A stretch of DNA of 64,000 bases from an uncultured Synergistales bacterium (GTDB taxonomy: Bacteria; Synergistota; Synergistia; Synergistales; Aminobacteriaceae): NCBI GenBank assembly GCA_905234075.1, contig CAJOGI010000006.1, forward strand, positions 106,127 through 170,126, written 5' to 3'. Positions within the stretch are counted from its first letter, which is position 1, and the number at the start of each line of letters is the position of its first letter. Made by a program: the position numbers and the translations under genes. Below the pieces are notes generated by a model, which searched no databases, was not told the origin of the DNA, and worked only from the letters and a program-made list of their open reading frames with translations. This document shows, piece by piece, positions 43,853 through 53,578 of this stretch.

Positions 43853-45553
43853 CTACTTTGTTTCCTCCGTTTTTTCAGGATTTTCCTGTTTGTCATCGGC
43901 TTTTTCTTCGGGCATAAATTTTCTTGCAAGTTTTACGAGCCTAGTCAGCAAACCTTCTTCAGGTTTCACGCTTTCATCAATCTGAAATTCTATGTGTGAA
44001 ACTTCAAAAGAATCCGAATGTATGGCCATTGACGGGATTGAAAACTTAGCCTCAAGGATTTCTTTGCAGGCATCAAAAATTTCGCCCTGCCCTGAAAATC
44101 TTGCGAGGGGTTCAGCCAAAGCTAAAACGCCGTTTTCAGGAGCAACGATCCATGACTGAATCCCTGCGAAGTCAAGCCATATTGACGAAGTCGAATCGGT
44201 GTCCATAAGTTCCTGCAAAACCGGCTTTAATTGCGGCTTTGCTGAAACATTAGCGATGTCGGCCATACTTACTCCGAGCGTGTCGCCGTTTTTTGTAATA
44301 ATGCACGAGACCGGGCTCAAAGAAGAATCGACCTGCAAAACTCCGTCCTGAACTTTTGATAAATGCTGCGATTTCTCAAGAGCTGCAAAAATTTTTTCAG
44401 CGACTCCGGCTTTTCCGGTCTGGGAGATATAAATAGCAGGAAGTTTTATCCCCTCTGCACTGACGCTGTCGTTTATTACGAACGATAAAGCACCTGTTAA
44501 AAGTCCCGTAAGGTCTTCTTCAGAAATATTAAATCTGTTCTTGACCTGCTTGACTACTTCTTTCCAAGCCTCTTCGACTTCCGGCCTGACTATCACTCCC
44601 TCTATGTTAAACATATTTCCTAAGGCAAGCAGAGGAGCATTTGCGCCGGAATTTTCAAGATTTATATGACCGCCCTTTACGGGTTTTGTTTCTCTGGCAA
44701 GTTTCAGCTTTTCGAGATATTCTTCCGACATAGCCTCGCTGAGATTTGTAGCAACCGACATTAAAAATTTATTCGGCACTCTCATAAAGCCGTACTCAAT
44801 ATTAAGAGGAGCCTTGACGTATTTCGCGACTTCTTTCGGGTCTATAGCGTCTTCCTCATCGAGATCATCAACGGCTTTCGGATCGAGATGTATCCAAGCA
44901 AAATCTTTGGGCGCGAATTTTCTTTGAAGTTTTGAGAAAAGTCTTGCGTCTTCATTTTCAAGAGCGTTCAAAGATGCTTTAATGTCATCAGCCGACATGC
45001 CCACTAAAATCATATTGTCCTGAGCCTTCATGAATAATTCATTGTCAACACGGAGTATGTTGTCTTCGGTTTTTTCAACTTTGACCATAGACTCGGCAAA
45101 GGAGGCCAGCGGATTATCTTTGCCGATGAGTAATTTTGCGATGTCGATAGCTTCCGCGCTCCCGTCAGCAACTTTTTTATAGATTGCTTCGTAACCGGGC
45201 TTCACAGTAAAGGCAGCCTTAAAGAAAGGTGCAGGCGTTTTATTTACCTCCGCTCCGACGGTAAAGGCGACTGACTGCAGAGGCGTATTTTCAGCGAACG
45301 CGCTGATCATTTCGATTGCACCTATAATCTCGTTAGATTCTTTTGAGGCGAGAATTAACGGCATGAAAGTGTCAATATTTTCTTTTGAGAAAATCCACTT
45401 CAATAAATTCTGAGTGTCGTTTAACTTTAACACTACATAGACGGACTGCTCCGCACATGGAGTTAAGGCGTCCTCGACTTCAACAGAAAATGCCGCAGAG
45501 GTGAAAACTACGATGCATAAAAGAGCCGATAATAAAATTTTTCTTGCCTTCAT
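43853..45553 (-). CDS. Secreted protein of unknown function, 566 aa
   Basis: I do not recognise a named family. A signal peptide (ILLSALLCIVVFTSAAFSVEV) starts the protein. The body has repeating segments of about 100 residues of the type 'SVYVVLKLNDTQNLLKWI' and 'DFAWIHLDPKAV', resembling DUF3352-like periplasmic proteins. The last 40 residues are charged and Lys/Glu-rich (EEKADDKQENPEKTEE), so it is probably soluble. ATG 45553 follows AAGGAGG by eight bases. It lies downstream of tpiA in the same direction. Confidence 0.6.
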   Translation of the reverse strand: MKARKILLSALLCIVVFTSAAFSVEVEDALTPCAEQSVYVVLKLNDTQNLLKWIFSKENIDTFMPLILASKESNEIIGAIEMISAFAENTPLQSVAFTVGAEVNKTPAPFFKAAFTVKPGYEAIYKKVADGSAEAIDIAKLLIGKDNPLASFAESMVKVEKTEDNILRVDNELFMKAQDNMILVGMSADDIKASLNALENEDARLFSKLQRKFAPKDFAWIHLDPKAVDDLDEEDAIDPKEVAKYVKAPLNIEYGFMRVPNKFLMSVATNLSEAMSEEYLEKLKLARETKPVKGGHINLENSGANAPLLALGNMFNIEGVIVRPEVEEAWKEVVKQVKNRFNISEEDLTGLLTGALSFVINDSVSAEGIKLPAIYISQTGKAGVAEKIFAALEKSQHLSKVQDGVLQVDSSLSPVSCIITKNGDTLGVSMADIANVSAKPQLKPVLQELMDTDSTSSIWLDFAGIQSWIVAPENGVLALAEPLARFSGQGEIFDACKEILEAKFSIPSMAIHSDSFEVSHIEFQIDESVKPEEGLLTRLVKLARKFMPEEKADDKQENPEKTEETK

Positions 45554-45608
45554 CAAAACTTCCTCCTTTATTTTATTTTCTAATGGGAATTAGGAATGAA
45601 TTTCACTC

Positions 45609-46349
45609 TTAATTTTTATAAGCCGTATAAATTTCAAGGAACGAGGCCGGCTTTAACGAAGCACCGCCGACTAATGCGCCGTCAATGTCCTTCATTGAGA
45701 GCAATTCTTTAGCGTTTGAGCCTTTGACGCTTCCGCCGTATAGAATTACGACTTTCGGGTCGGCGATTAATTTTCTGCTCCACTCGCAGACTTCCTGAGC
45801 CTGTGCGCTTGTTGCTGATTTTCCTGTTCCGATTGCCCAGACGGGTTCGTAAGCATAAATAATCTTTGCAACTTCTTCGGGGTTAAGGCCGTTTAACGCG
45901 CTCTTTAACTGACGCTCCATAACTTTGAAAGTGTTTCCGGCTTCTCTTTCTTCAAGCGTCTCGCCGTAGCAAAGTACGGGGATCATTCCTGCGTCGAGGA
46001 CGGCTTTAGTTTTTTTCGCGATCATCTCGTCGCTCTCGCCGAAAATGTGTCTGCGCTCGCTGTGTCCTAAAATCACGTGATTAACACCGATTTCAGCAAG
46101 CATAGGAATCGACACTTCGCCCGTGAAAGCTCCCTTAGGCTCAAAATAAACATTCTGCGCACCAAAGACAACACCGTTTTTCTTTGCTCCGTCAGCTAGT
46201 GCCCATAATGACGTGAACGGCGAGAATACTCCAACTTCTAAATCTGAAGCAGGCTTGTAAATTCCTGCGAACTCGTCAAAAAATTTTTTCGTCTCGGCAA
46301 CGGTCATATTCATTTTCCAGTTGCCGTATAAATAAATTTTCTTGCTCAT
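45609..46349 (-). CDS. tpiA: Triosephosphate isomerase
   Basis: A 246-residue TIM barrel that interconverts glyceraldehyde 3-phosphate and dihydroxyacetone phosphate. Active-site Lys in GNWKMNMT, His in ILGHSERRHIF, Glu in YAYEPVWAIGTGK, and phosphate loop LYGGSVKGSN. It follows pgk, separated by a heptamer-repeat hairpin. Confidence 0.98.
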   Translation of the reverse strand: MSKKIYLYGNWKMNMTVAETKKFFDEFAGIYKPASDLEVGVFSPFTSLWALADGAKKNGVVFGAQNVYFEPKGAFTGEVSIPMLAEIGVNHVILGHSERRHIFGESDEMIAKKTKAVLDAGMIPVLCYGETLEEREAGNTFKVMERQLKSALNGLNPEEVAKIIYAYEPVWAIGTGKSATSAQAQEVCEWSRKLIADPKVVILYGGSVKGSNAKELLSMKDIDGALVGGASLKPASFLEIYTAYKN

Positions 46350-46383
46350 AATTTTTTCTCCTAGTTTTATATTTTTTGCGTCA

Positions 46384-46428
46384 TTTAGGAAGCAGTTTTT
46401 TTACCTCCTACTTCCTAACTCCTAACTG
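46384..46428. repeat. Heptamer repeat hairpin between pgk and tpiA
   Basis: TTAGGAAGCAG, T-run, then CCTCCTACTTCCTAACTCCTAAC. On the minus strand it can fold as a hairpin between the two glycolytic genes. Confidence 0.8.
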
Positions 46429-46430
46429 AC

Positions 46431-47621
46431 TTAAACTCTAAACGGCTCCATGCCCGGAAGTTTCTTGCCCTCGCAGTACTCAAGGCTTGCACCGCCGCCT
46501 GTTGAAACGTGAGAAACTTTATCAGCGACTTTGAACTGACGGACCGCGCTTGCCGTATCTCCTCCGCCGATTACCGAAACAGTTTCGTGCTCCTGCGTCA
46601 TTTTTGCAACGGCTTCGGCAAGAGCCTTTGTGCCTTCAGCAAATTTCGGATCCTCAAAAACTCCCATAGGGCCGTTCCATAAAATTGATTTTGCGCCGTC
46701 AAGAGCAGCCGAGAATTTTTTGACCGTCTCCGGCCCGATGTCCAAGCCCATTTTATCAGCCGGCATTGCATCGCTTGAAACTGTCTCAAGGTCTGAAGCG
46801 TCTATAGCTGAAGCCACAATGCTGTCAACCGGCAATAAAATCTTTACGCCTTTATCAGCGGCTTTCTTGAGAGTCTCTTTTGCGAAATCGAGGTGGTCAG
46901 CATCGCACAAAGATTTTCCGATTTCTTTGCCCTGAGCTTTTAAGAACGTGTAAGCCATTCCGCCGCCGATTAAAATTGTGTCGGCCTTGTCGAGTAAATT
47001 TCCGACTATTGCGATTTTGTCAGAGACTTTCGCGCCGCCGAGAATTAACACATACGGCTTCGCAGGATTTTCACTGACAGCTCCGAGCATTTCTCCTTCA
47101 CGCTCAAGCAAATCTCCGGCGAAGGCTTCTTTAACGAAAGGAATAACGCCGCAGGTCGAGCAGTCCGCACGGTGTGAAGCACTGAAAGCGTCCATCACGA
47201 AAACATCAAAAGGAGCAGCCATAGCCTTTGAAAAATCCGGGTCGTTTTTCTGCTCTTCAGGGTGATAGCGCGAATTTTCAAGCACAACGATTTCGCCGGG
47301 CTTGAGTGCGTTTACAGCCGCCGCTACTTTTTCGCCCACGCAATCGTCAACAAAGACGACTTTCAAACCGTAAGCCTTTTCAATGTCAGGAACGATCTGC
47401 GAAATTGAATACGCCGGGTCTACTTTTCCCTTAGGTCTTCCGAAATGCGAGACCAGCGCAACTTTTGCCTTTGCGTCTATTAATTTTTTCAGCGTGCTCC
47501 AGTGAGCGCGGATACGCGAGTCGTCAGTTACCTTTCCGTTTTTGAAGGGGACATTGAAATCAACCCTCATTAAGACTTTTTTGCCGCTTACTTCTGCCGG
47601 CGTGAATGTTTTTAATTTCAT
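46431..47621 (-). CDS. pgk: Phosphoglycerate kinase
   Basis: A 396-residue kinase that makes ATP from 1,3-bisphosphoglycerate. MRVDFNVPFKNGKVTDD, SHFGRPKGK, VLENSRYHPEE, LGGAKVSDKI and the hinge/nucleotide region GGGDTASAVRQF are all present at normal positions. It starts the pgk-tpiA unit. GGAGG precedes the ATG. gapA is not in the window. Confidence 0.98.
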   Translation of the reverse strand: MKLKTFTPAEVSGKKVLMRVDFNVPFKNGKVTDDSRIRAHWSTLKKLIDAKAKVALVSHFGRPKGKVDPAYSISQIVPDIEKAYGLKVVFVDDCVGEKVAAAVNALKPGEIVVLENSRYHPEEQKNDPDFSKAMAAPFDVFVMDAFSASHRADCSTCGVIPFVKEAFAGDLLEREGEMLGAVSENPAKPYVLILGGAKVSDKIAIVGNLLDKADTILIGGGMAYTFLKAQGKEIGKSLCDADHLDFAKETLKKAADKGVKILLPVDSIVASAIDASDLETVSSDAMPADKMGLDIGPETVKKFSAALDGAKSILWNGPMGVFEDPKFAEGTKALAEAVAKMTQEHETVSVIGGGDTASAVRQFKVADKVSHVSTGGGASLEYCEGKKLPGMEPFRV

Positions 47622-47784
47622 TTTTTTATTTTGCCTCCGTGTGAAAAATTATAAAAATTTTATCATGAACTTGTTTTGAAAAAAGTATACTCCTCTAATC
47701 TGCCCTGCCTAAAAAATTTTTTCAAGTAAAATAAGATATAATCTACAAAATAACATTTCTATCGAAAATAGGAGGTAATTTTTA

Positions 47785-49875
47785 ATGTGGCTTTTCTTAG
47801 TGTTTATTACTCTGGTTTTCGGAGTACTTGCCGGGCTGTATGCTTGGACGGTTTTCCAGAAGCTCGAAGAAAATCAGATAGGCCACGCCAGAGTGGCTGA
47901 ACTTTCAACAATTATTCACGGCGGTGCAATGGCATTCCTAAAGAAAGAATATACGTGGCTTGCTCCGTTCGTCGGAGTTGTTGCGCTGCTGCTTGTGGCG
48001 TTGCTCGGACTTGGGGCGGCGTTCGCATTTATTCTCGGTGCGCTTTGCAGTGCTACGGCCGGTTATATCGGAATGTACGTCGCTACTAACTCGAACGGAC
48101 GCACGACTTACGCGGCACTTGAGGGAATGGAAAAGGACGACGGTTCAGCAGCCGGCAACGCTCTCGAAGTTGCTTTCTCAGGCGGAAGCATTGTCGGAAT
48201 GGTCGTCGTAGGGCTTGGCCTTATCGGCTTGTCAGTCGCTTATTTATTCCTTAATGACGTAACGGCCCTCACGGCTTTCGGAATGGGCGCGAGCAGCATC
48301 GCTTTATTTGCCCGTGTAGGCGGAGGAATTTACACAAAGGCCGCTGATGTCGGCGCGGACTTAGTCGGAAAAGTTGAAGCCGGTATTCCTGAAGACGATC
48401 CCAGAAACCCTGCCGTCATTGCTGATAACGTGGGCGACAACGTGGGCGACATTGCAGGAATGGGCGCGGATCTTTTCGAGAGCTACGTCAACTCGATACT
48501 CGCGGCTATGGCTATCGGAGCTGTCTACACGTTCACGCCGGGCGTAGCTGACTCACAGCTTGGGCTCTGGGGAATCGGCTTCCCGATGTTCTTAGCAGCT
48601 TGGGGAGTTTTCGCCTCAATAATCGGCTGCATGATGATCTCACAGAAGGCACCGTTTGCCGACAAAGTACGCGCCTACGCTGCAAAACTTCCGGGCATGT
48701 CCAACGTTATTAAGCGCATTGAGGACGGAGACGCGGCTTTTGCTCTCAGAACGGGAACATTCGTAGCAGGCGGCCTTATGATTGCGGGCACGTTCATTTT
48801 GAGCATTCTTTTCTTCTTCTCAAATTCAATTAGCGTTTTCTTGTCAGTTACATCGGGCGTACTTGCCGGAATTGCGATCGGAGTCGTTACGGAAATTTAC
48901 ACGTCAGGTGATTATAAGTTCGTCCAGAAGGTAGCCGAGTCATCGGACACAGGCACAGCGACCGTAATTCTTTCAGGACTCTCGCTCGGAATGATGTCAA
49001 CGGGTATTCCTGTTTTATTAATCTGCCTTTCAACCTTAATCAGCTATTACTTAGCAGGAATGTTCGGCGTTGCAGTCGCGGCTGTCGGTATGCTTTCAAT
49101 CACGGGAATTTCTTTGAGCGTTGACGCTTACGGCCCGATCGCTGACAATGCCGGCGGAATTGCGGAGATGAGCGAACTTCCCGAAGGCGTTAGAAAAATC
49201 ACGGATCACCTTGACGCAATCGGAAACACTACGGCAGCAATGGGCAAAGGACTTGCTATAGGCTCAGCGGCTTTGACGGCTCTTGCGCTTTTCGTGGCTT
49301 ACTCTCAGGCGGCCAAGATTGATAAGATCGACATCATGAACCCTTACGTAATCATCGGCTTATTAATCGGCGGTATGCTTCCGTTTATTTTCTGCGCCCT
49401 CTCGATTGACGCGGTGAGTAAAGCGGCAGGCTCAATGATTGAAGAAGTCCGCAATCAGTTCCGTACAATTACAGGCATTATGGAAGGAACGGGCAAGCCG
49501 GATTATGAACGCTGCGTTTCAATTTCGACACACGCGGCCTTAACTCAAATGATTATTCCGGGCGTTATGGCGATAGTTGTTCCCGTTCTCGTAGGATTTT
49601 TGCTCGGCAAAGAGGCACTCGGCGGACTGCTCGGCGGCGCAATCGTTACGGGCGTTATGATGGCTCTGTTCATGGCTAACTCCGGCGGAGCTTGGGACAA
49701 CGCTAAAAAATATATCGAAGAGGGACATTTTGGCGGCAAGGGTTCGACTAATCACGCGGCTGCAGTCGTGGGAGACACAGTTGGAGATCCTTTCAAAGAC
49801 ACCGCAGGCCCTGCTCTTAATATTTTAATTAAGTTGATGACTGTCGTTGCCTTAGTGCTCGCTCCGTTGTTCTAA
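47785..49875 (+). CDS. hppA: Membrane-bound ion-pumping pyrophosphatase
   Basis: A 696-residue protein with about 16 membrane helices that pumps H+ or Na+ using pyrophosphate. Substrate site [23 protein letters not shown] then [21 protein letters not shown]-terminal [14 protein letters not shown] and [15 protein letters not shown]. The segment [11 protein letters not shown] carries Ala where K+-independent enzymes have Lys, so this is the K+-dependent type. H+ versus Na+ cannot be decided by eye. Single gene, AGGAGG upstream, strong terminator downstream. Confidence 0.97.
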   Translation: MWLFLVFITLVFGVLAGLYAWTVFQKLEENQIGHARVAELSTIIHGGAMAFLKKEYTWLAPFVGVVALLLVALLGLGAAFAFILGALCSATAGYIGMYVATNSNGRTTYAALEGMEKDDGSAAGNALEVAFSGGSIVGMVVVGLGLIGLSVAYLFLNDVTALTAFGMGASSIALFARVGGGIYTKAADVGADLVGKVEAGIPEDDPRNPAVIADNVGDNVGDIAGMGADLFESYVNSILAAMAIGAVYTFTPGVADSQLGLWGIGFPMFLAAWGVFASIIGCMMISQKAPFADKVRAYAAKLPGMSNVIKRIEDGDAAFALRTGTFVAGGLMIAGTFILSILFFFSNSISVFLSVTSGVLAGIAIGVVTEIYTSGDYKFVQKVAESSDTGTATVILSGLSLGMMSTGIPVLLICLSTLISYYLAGMFGVAVAAVGMLSITGISLSVDAYGPIADNAGGIAEMSELPEGVRKITDHLDAIGNTTAAMGKGLAIGSAALTALALFVAYSQAAKIDKIDIMNPYVIIGLLIGGMLPFIFCALSIDAVSKAAGSMIEEVRNQFRTITGIMEGTGKPDYERCVSISTHAALTQMIIPGVMAIVVPVLVGFLLGKEALGGLLGGAIVTGVMMALFMANSGGAWDNAKKYIEEGHFGGKGSTNHAAAVVGDTVGDPFKDTAGPALNILIKLMTVVALVLAPLF

Positions 49876-49911
49876 TTCGTTCAAAAAAACTAAGCTTAAT
49901 TTTTTTAGAAA

Positions 49912-49964
49912 AGCCGCCGTATTCTCGCAAATAAAATCGTGAGTAGGGCGGCCTTAATTTTTTT
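49912..49964 (+). terminator. Terminator after hppA
   Basis: GCCGCC and GGCGGC pair around an inner CTCGC/GTGAG-type stem, followed by TTAATTTTTTTT. Confidence 0.8.
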
Positions 49965-49985
49965 TAGAAATATGGAGGGCAAGCT

Positions 49986-50528
49986 ATGAAAAAATTATTT
50001 TTATTGATTTTCATTTTATGTTTTGCGGCTTCGGCATTTGCAGACACTAAAAACGATTCCGAAATAACTTTCATCGGAAATTTAACGATAATTCAAAACG
50101 GCAAAAAAATAAAAGTCCGCGACAATCACAGCATTTCAATTCCTAAGCTCGAAGAATTTGGAACGCAGGACGATCAACCGGTCGTAATGGCTGACATGTT
50201 CAAAGAAAGCGGATTTACGAAAGCAGAACCGGCTCTCACGATAAAGACATCAAAGCCTTTTACGATTTCAGGAAAAAGAATTGACAGAGTTTTTTACATG
50301 GGCAAAATGGAAAACGGCGATGAGTCAGTACCTATGTTGATAAAGATCGGCGGAGAAAAAGAGCCCTTCAAAATTCCGGCCCGACCTCGTGATTATTACG
50401 TTGAAATTGCAATGACTGAACAGGAACTTCAACAACTTCTTAAAGATGAAGGTATTGAAGACGAAAACGGCGAACTATGGCTTGATTATGCTTTGCTTCG
50501 TTACTTCAAAATGCGCGTAACGAAATAA
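49986..50528 (+). CDS. Small secreted protein of unknown function, 180 aa
   Basis: Not recognised. Signal peptide MKKLFLLIFILCFAASAFAD, then a polar mixed alpha/beta body with a possible linker around residues 50-65. No cysteines remain after cleavage, no CTERM signal and no repeats, so a soluble periplasmic protein is likely. GGAGG precedes the ATG. It is transcribed with its own strong terminator before the next gene. Confidence 0.6.
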   Translation: MKKLFLLIFILCFAASAFADTKNDSEITFIGNLTIIQNGKKIKVRDNHSISIPKLEEFGTQDDQPVVMADMFKESGFTKAEPALTIKTSKPFTISGKRIDRVFYMGKMENGDESVPMLIKIGGEKEPFKIPARPRDYYVEIAMTEQELQQLLKDEGIEDENGELWLDYALLRYFKMRVTK

Positions 50529-50561
50529 TGAAAATATTTTCAAAATGCTATACTAATTCAC

Positions 50562-50598
50562 TGTTGATTGAAATTATTGACAATCAACATTTTTTTTA
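50562..50598 (+). terminator. Terminator before the acyl-CoA synthetase gene
   Basis: A perfect 9-bp stem TGTTGATTG/CAATCAACA followed by TTTTTTTT, just before the next ribosome site. Confidence 0.9.
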
Positions 50599-50617
50599 GA
50601 AAGGAATTTTTTATTTA

Positions 50618-52249
50618 ATGCCCATTACAGATTTACTCGAGCGCAACGCGAAATTATACGGCGATGAAGTCGCGCTCGTTGAAATTAATCCTGAAGTTCA
50701 AGAACCCCTGCGCGTAACATGGAAAGAATATGATTTAATTCAGCCGACCTCATCAAAGCCATATAGGCGCGAAATTACATGGGGAGTTTTTGAAGAGAAA
50801 GCTAACAGAGTGGCGAATATGCTTTTATCAAGAGGCATAAAGCCCGGCCAGAAAGTTGCAATTTTATTAATGAACTGTCTTGAATGGCTGCCGATTTATT
50901 TCGGAATATTAAAGACCGGAGCTATAGCGGTGCCTCTGAATTTCCGTTACTCTTCAGAAGAAATTGAATACTGTGTCAATCTTGCTGATGTTGATGTTTT
51001 ATTCTTCGGGCCTGAATTTACAGGGCGCGTCGAAAATACCGTGCTTGCGCTTGGTGAAAAGTGTTTATTATTTTTCGTGGGCACTAACTGTCCGACGTTC
51101 GCGGAAAGTTATAACGAAGCCGTCAATAACTGCCCGTCAACAGCTCCAAAAATTTTAATTGAAGATATTGACGAAGCCGCGATTTATTTTTCGTCAGGCA
51201 CGACAGGATTTCCTAAAGCAATTTTACATAATCATACGGCTTTAATGCAGTCCGCAAGAATGGAAGCCGTCCATCATGGAACGACACACGACGATGTTTT
51301 TCTCTGCATACCGCCCCTCTATCACACGGGCGCAAAAATGCACTGGTTCGGCTCTCTTTACACAGGAAGCAGGGCAGTTATCTTAAAAGGAACTTCGCCG
51401 AAAGCAATTTTAGATGTCGTTTCATGGGAACATTGCACGATCGTTTGGCTCTTAGTCCCGTGGTGTCAGGATATTTTAACTGCACTCGACAGGGGCGAAT
51501 TAAAACTCGAAGGAAGAAAATTATCGCAGTGGCGTTTAATGCACATAGGAGCGCAGCCCGTTCCGCCGTCATTAATAAAACACTGGCTCGATTACTTCCC
51601 GACTCATCAATACGACACGAATTACGGCCTTTCAGAATCAACTGGGCCGGGCTGTGTTCACTTAGGCGTGAAAAATATTCACAAAGTCGGCGCGATCGGA
51701 ATACCGGGTTACGGCTGGAAATTAAAAATTGTTGACGAGAACGGCGAGAAAGTTCAACAGGGCGAGACCGGCGAATTATGCGTCAAGGGGCCGGGCGTTA
51801 TGCTATGCTACTACAAAAATCCTGAAGCCACTCAAGAGACTATTAAAGACGGCTGGCTTTTCACCGGCGATATGGCAATGCAGGACGAAGACGGCTTTGT
51901 TTATCTTGTTGACCGCAAAAAAGATGTCGTCATTATGGGCGGAGAAAATATTTATCCCGTTCAAATTGAAAATTTCTTGAGTTCTTATCCGAAAATTCAT
52001 GACGTTGCAGTTATCGGACTTCCAGAGCCGAGACTCGGCGAAATTCCTGCGGCAATCATTCAAGTTAAAAAAGGCATGGAGTGCACTGCCGAAGAGATCG
52101 ACAGATTTTGTTTAGCGTTACCGAGATATAAGAGGCCGAAGAAAATTATTTTTGCTGACGTTCCAAGAAATCCGACGGGCAAAATTGAGAAGCCGAAGTT
52201 AAGAGAAATGTACGCAAAAGGAAAAAGTTTTTTCGGCAGTAAGGAGTGA
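50618..52249 (+). CDS. Acyl-CoA synthetase (AMP-forming)
   Basis: A 543-residue ANL-superfamily ligase. P-loop IYFSSGTTGFPKAILHNH near residue 195, A5 motif NYGLSESTGPGCVH, A8 LVDRKKDVVIMGGENIYP, and catalytic Lys in NPTGKIEKPKLREM. It belongs to a different subgroup from the two ligases at 4-7.6 kb, closer to medium/long-chain acyl-CoA synthetases, and is about normal length. Start ATG follows AAAGGAATT. It ends four bases before dxr, so the two are co-transcribed. Confidence 0.88.
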   Translation: MPITDLLERNAKLYGDEVALVEINPEVQEPLRVTWKEYDLIQPTSSKPYRREITWGVFEEKANRVANMLLSRGIKPGQKVAILLMNCLEWLPIYFGILKTGAIAVPLNFRYSSEEIEYCVNLADVDVLFFGPEFTGRVENTVLALGEKCLLFFVGTNCPTFAESYNEAVNNCPSTAPKILIEDIDEAAIYFSSGTTGFPKAILHNHTALMQSARMEAVHHGTTHDDVFLCIPPLYHTGAKMHWFGSLYTGSRAVILKGTSPKAILDVVSWEHCTIVWLLVPWCQDILTALDRGELKLEGRKLSQWRLMHIGAQPVPPSLIKHWLDYFPTHQYDTNYGLSESTGPGCVHLGVKNIHKVGAIGIPGYGWKLKIVDENGEKVQQGETGELCVKGPGVMLCYYKNPEATQETIKDGWLFTGDMAMQDEDGFVYLVDRKKDVVIMGGENIYPVQIENFLSSYPKIHDVAVIGLPEPRLGEIPAAIIQVKKGMECTAEEIDRFCLALPRYKRPKKIIFADVPRNPTGKIEKPKLREMYAKGKSFFGSKE

Positions 52250-52253
52250 ATAA

Positions 52254-53360
52254 ATGATTAATTTAGGCGTGATAGGAGCGACGGGAAGCGTCGGAAGTTC
52301 TGTAATGTCAGTCTGCGCGGCTTGGCCCGATAAAATTCACGTCGAGGCTTTAGCAGCTAATAAACGTTCTGAAAAATTATTGAGCCTCGCAAAAAAATTT
52401 AACGTAAAAAAAATTTACCCTTATGAAGAATACGGCGGTGAAGGTCTCGAAAAAATTGCAGCAGATGAGAATATTAATCATGTTGTTTTCACGTCATCAG
52501 GCACAAGTGCAATAAAATCTCTGTGTTCAGCTTTGAAGGCAGGCAAAAATGTTTCGCTCGCAAATAAAGAAAGCATAGTAGTCGCCGGTCAATGGGTCAT
52601 GCCGTTAATAAAAAATTCTGAACAGTTAAGGCCCTTAGACAGCGAACACAATGCTATATGGCAATGCCTTCACGGCGAAAATAAATCTTTCGTGAAAAAA
52701 ATTTTTTTAACCGCTTCGGGCGGACCCTTTAGAAATTTCTCATACGATGAATTAAAAAACGTTACTCCCGAAATGGCATTAAAGCACCCGGTTTGGAACA
52801 TGGGCGCAAAAATTACAATAGACAGCGCAACTCTAATGAATAAAGGCATAGAATTAATCGAGGCTATGGTCTTATTCGGGCTCAATGAAAATCAGGTTGA
52901 TGCTTTAATCTCTCCGGGCTCGTTTGTTCACGGGCTTATAGAGTTTGACGACGGAAGCGTCAAAATGTTAGCCGCTGAACCCGATATGAAACTTCCGGCT
53001 GCGTCGTGTTTATTCTGGCCGGAAAGATTTTTCCCCTGCGATGAATTTAAGAAGCCCGATTATAAATCGCATGAAATAAAATTTTACGAGCCTGACGATA
53101 AAAAATTTCCTGCGATTAAAATTGCACGCGATGTCATGAAAAAGAAGGGTGCGTATCCTGCTGTCCTTGTCGGGGCTGATGAAATTGCAGTAGATTTATT
53201 TTTGAAGGGCAGTATAAAATTTACTGACATAGCCTCGTTAATCGAAGAGACTTTAAGCGCGTGGGACATGAGCGAGCCTGCAAATCTTGACGAAATGATT
53301 AATTATGTTGCTGAAGCAAGAAATAAAGCTAAAGAACTTTCAAAGAAATTTTCCGCATAA
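52254..53360 (+). CDS. dxr: 1-deoxy-D-xylulose 5-phosphate reductoisomerase
   Basis: A 368-residue enzyme of the MEP isoprenoid pathway. NADPH-binding GATGSVGSSVMSV at the start, ANKESIVVAGQWV, the metal-site region DSEHNAIWQCL, and TASGGPFRNF; the catalytic loop follows with HPVWNMGAKITIDSATLMNKG. Normal family length is 380-400, so it is slightly short. It overlaps its operon partner closely (GGAGTGA ribosome site inside the end of the synthetase gene). Confidence 0.97.
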   Translation: MINLGVIGATGSVGSSVMSVCAAWPDKIHVEALAANKRSEKLLSLAKKFNVKKIYPYEEYGGEGLEKIAADENINHVVFTSSGTSAIKSLCSALKAGKNVSLANKESIVVAGQWVMPLIKNSEQLRPLDSEHNAIWQCLHGENKSFVKKIFLTASGGPFRNFSYDELKNVTPEMALKHPVWNMGAKITIDSATLMNKGIELIEAMVLFGLNENQVDALISPGSFVHGLIEFDDGSVKMLAAEPDMKLPAASCLFWPERFFPCDEFKKPDYKSHEIKFYEPDDKKFPAIKIARDVMKKKGAYPAVLVGADEIAVDLFLKGSIKFTDIASLIEETLSAWDMSEPANLDEMINYVAEARNKAKELSKKFSA

Positions 53361-53391
53361 AAGCTAAAAATTTTTGTGATAAAATAATTTT

Positions 53392-53430
53392 CAACAGTTC
53401 CTAAAAATTTTTGGGGAGCTGTTTTTTTTT
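53392..53430 (+). terminator. Terminator after dxr
   Basis: AACAG-TTCC and GGGGAGCTGTT pair around an A/T loop, followed by TTTTTTTTT. Confidence 0.75.
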
Positions 53431-53433
53431 ACC

Positions 53434-53536
53434 ACTACATTTACACCTACAAAAAGTTTCAAAATTTTTAACGCCCGCAAAATTTTACAGAGCCGATCAA
53501 AAAAATAAGATTCAAAATTTTTTCAGACGCTTCAAA
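53434..53536 (+). repeat. Dispersed ACTACA-box element, copy B
   Basis: Two boxes ACTACA/ACCTACA 12 bp apart, then AAAAAGTTTCAAAA, and later TTACAGAGCCGATCAAAAAA. It aligns with copy A (7681-7790, opposite strand) with one small gap. It occupies the whole gap between the dxr terminator and the larB promoter. Confidence 0.5.
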
Positions 53537-53545
53537 AAAAGTTAG

Positions 53546-53556
53546 TGTGATATTAT
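53546..53556 (+). promoter_or_regulatory. Extended -10 promoter of larB
   Basis: TGTGATATTAT is an extended -10; the predicted start of transcription lies just before the ribosome site AGAGGTG, giving a very short leader. Confidence 0.5.
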
Positions 53557-53578
53557 TTTGTCGAGAGGTGAAAAATTT

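Noticed and set aside
53558-53578. Earlier TTG start for larB
   Set aside because: Its ribosome site would lie in the -10 region; the AGAGGTG between the two TTG codons fits only the later one.
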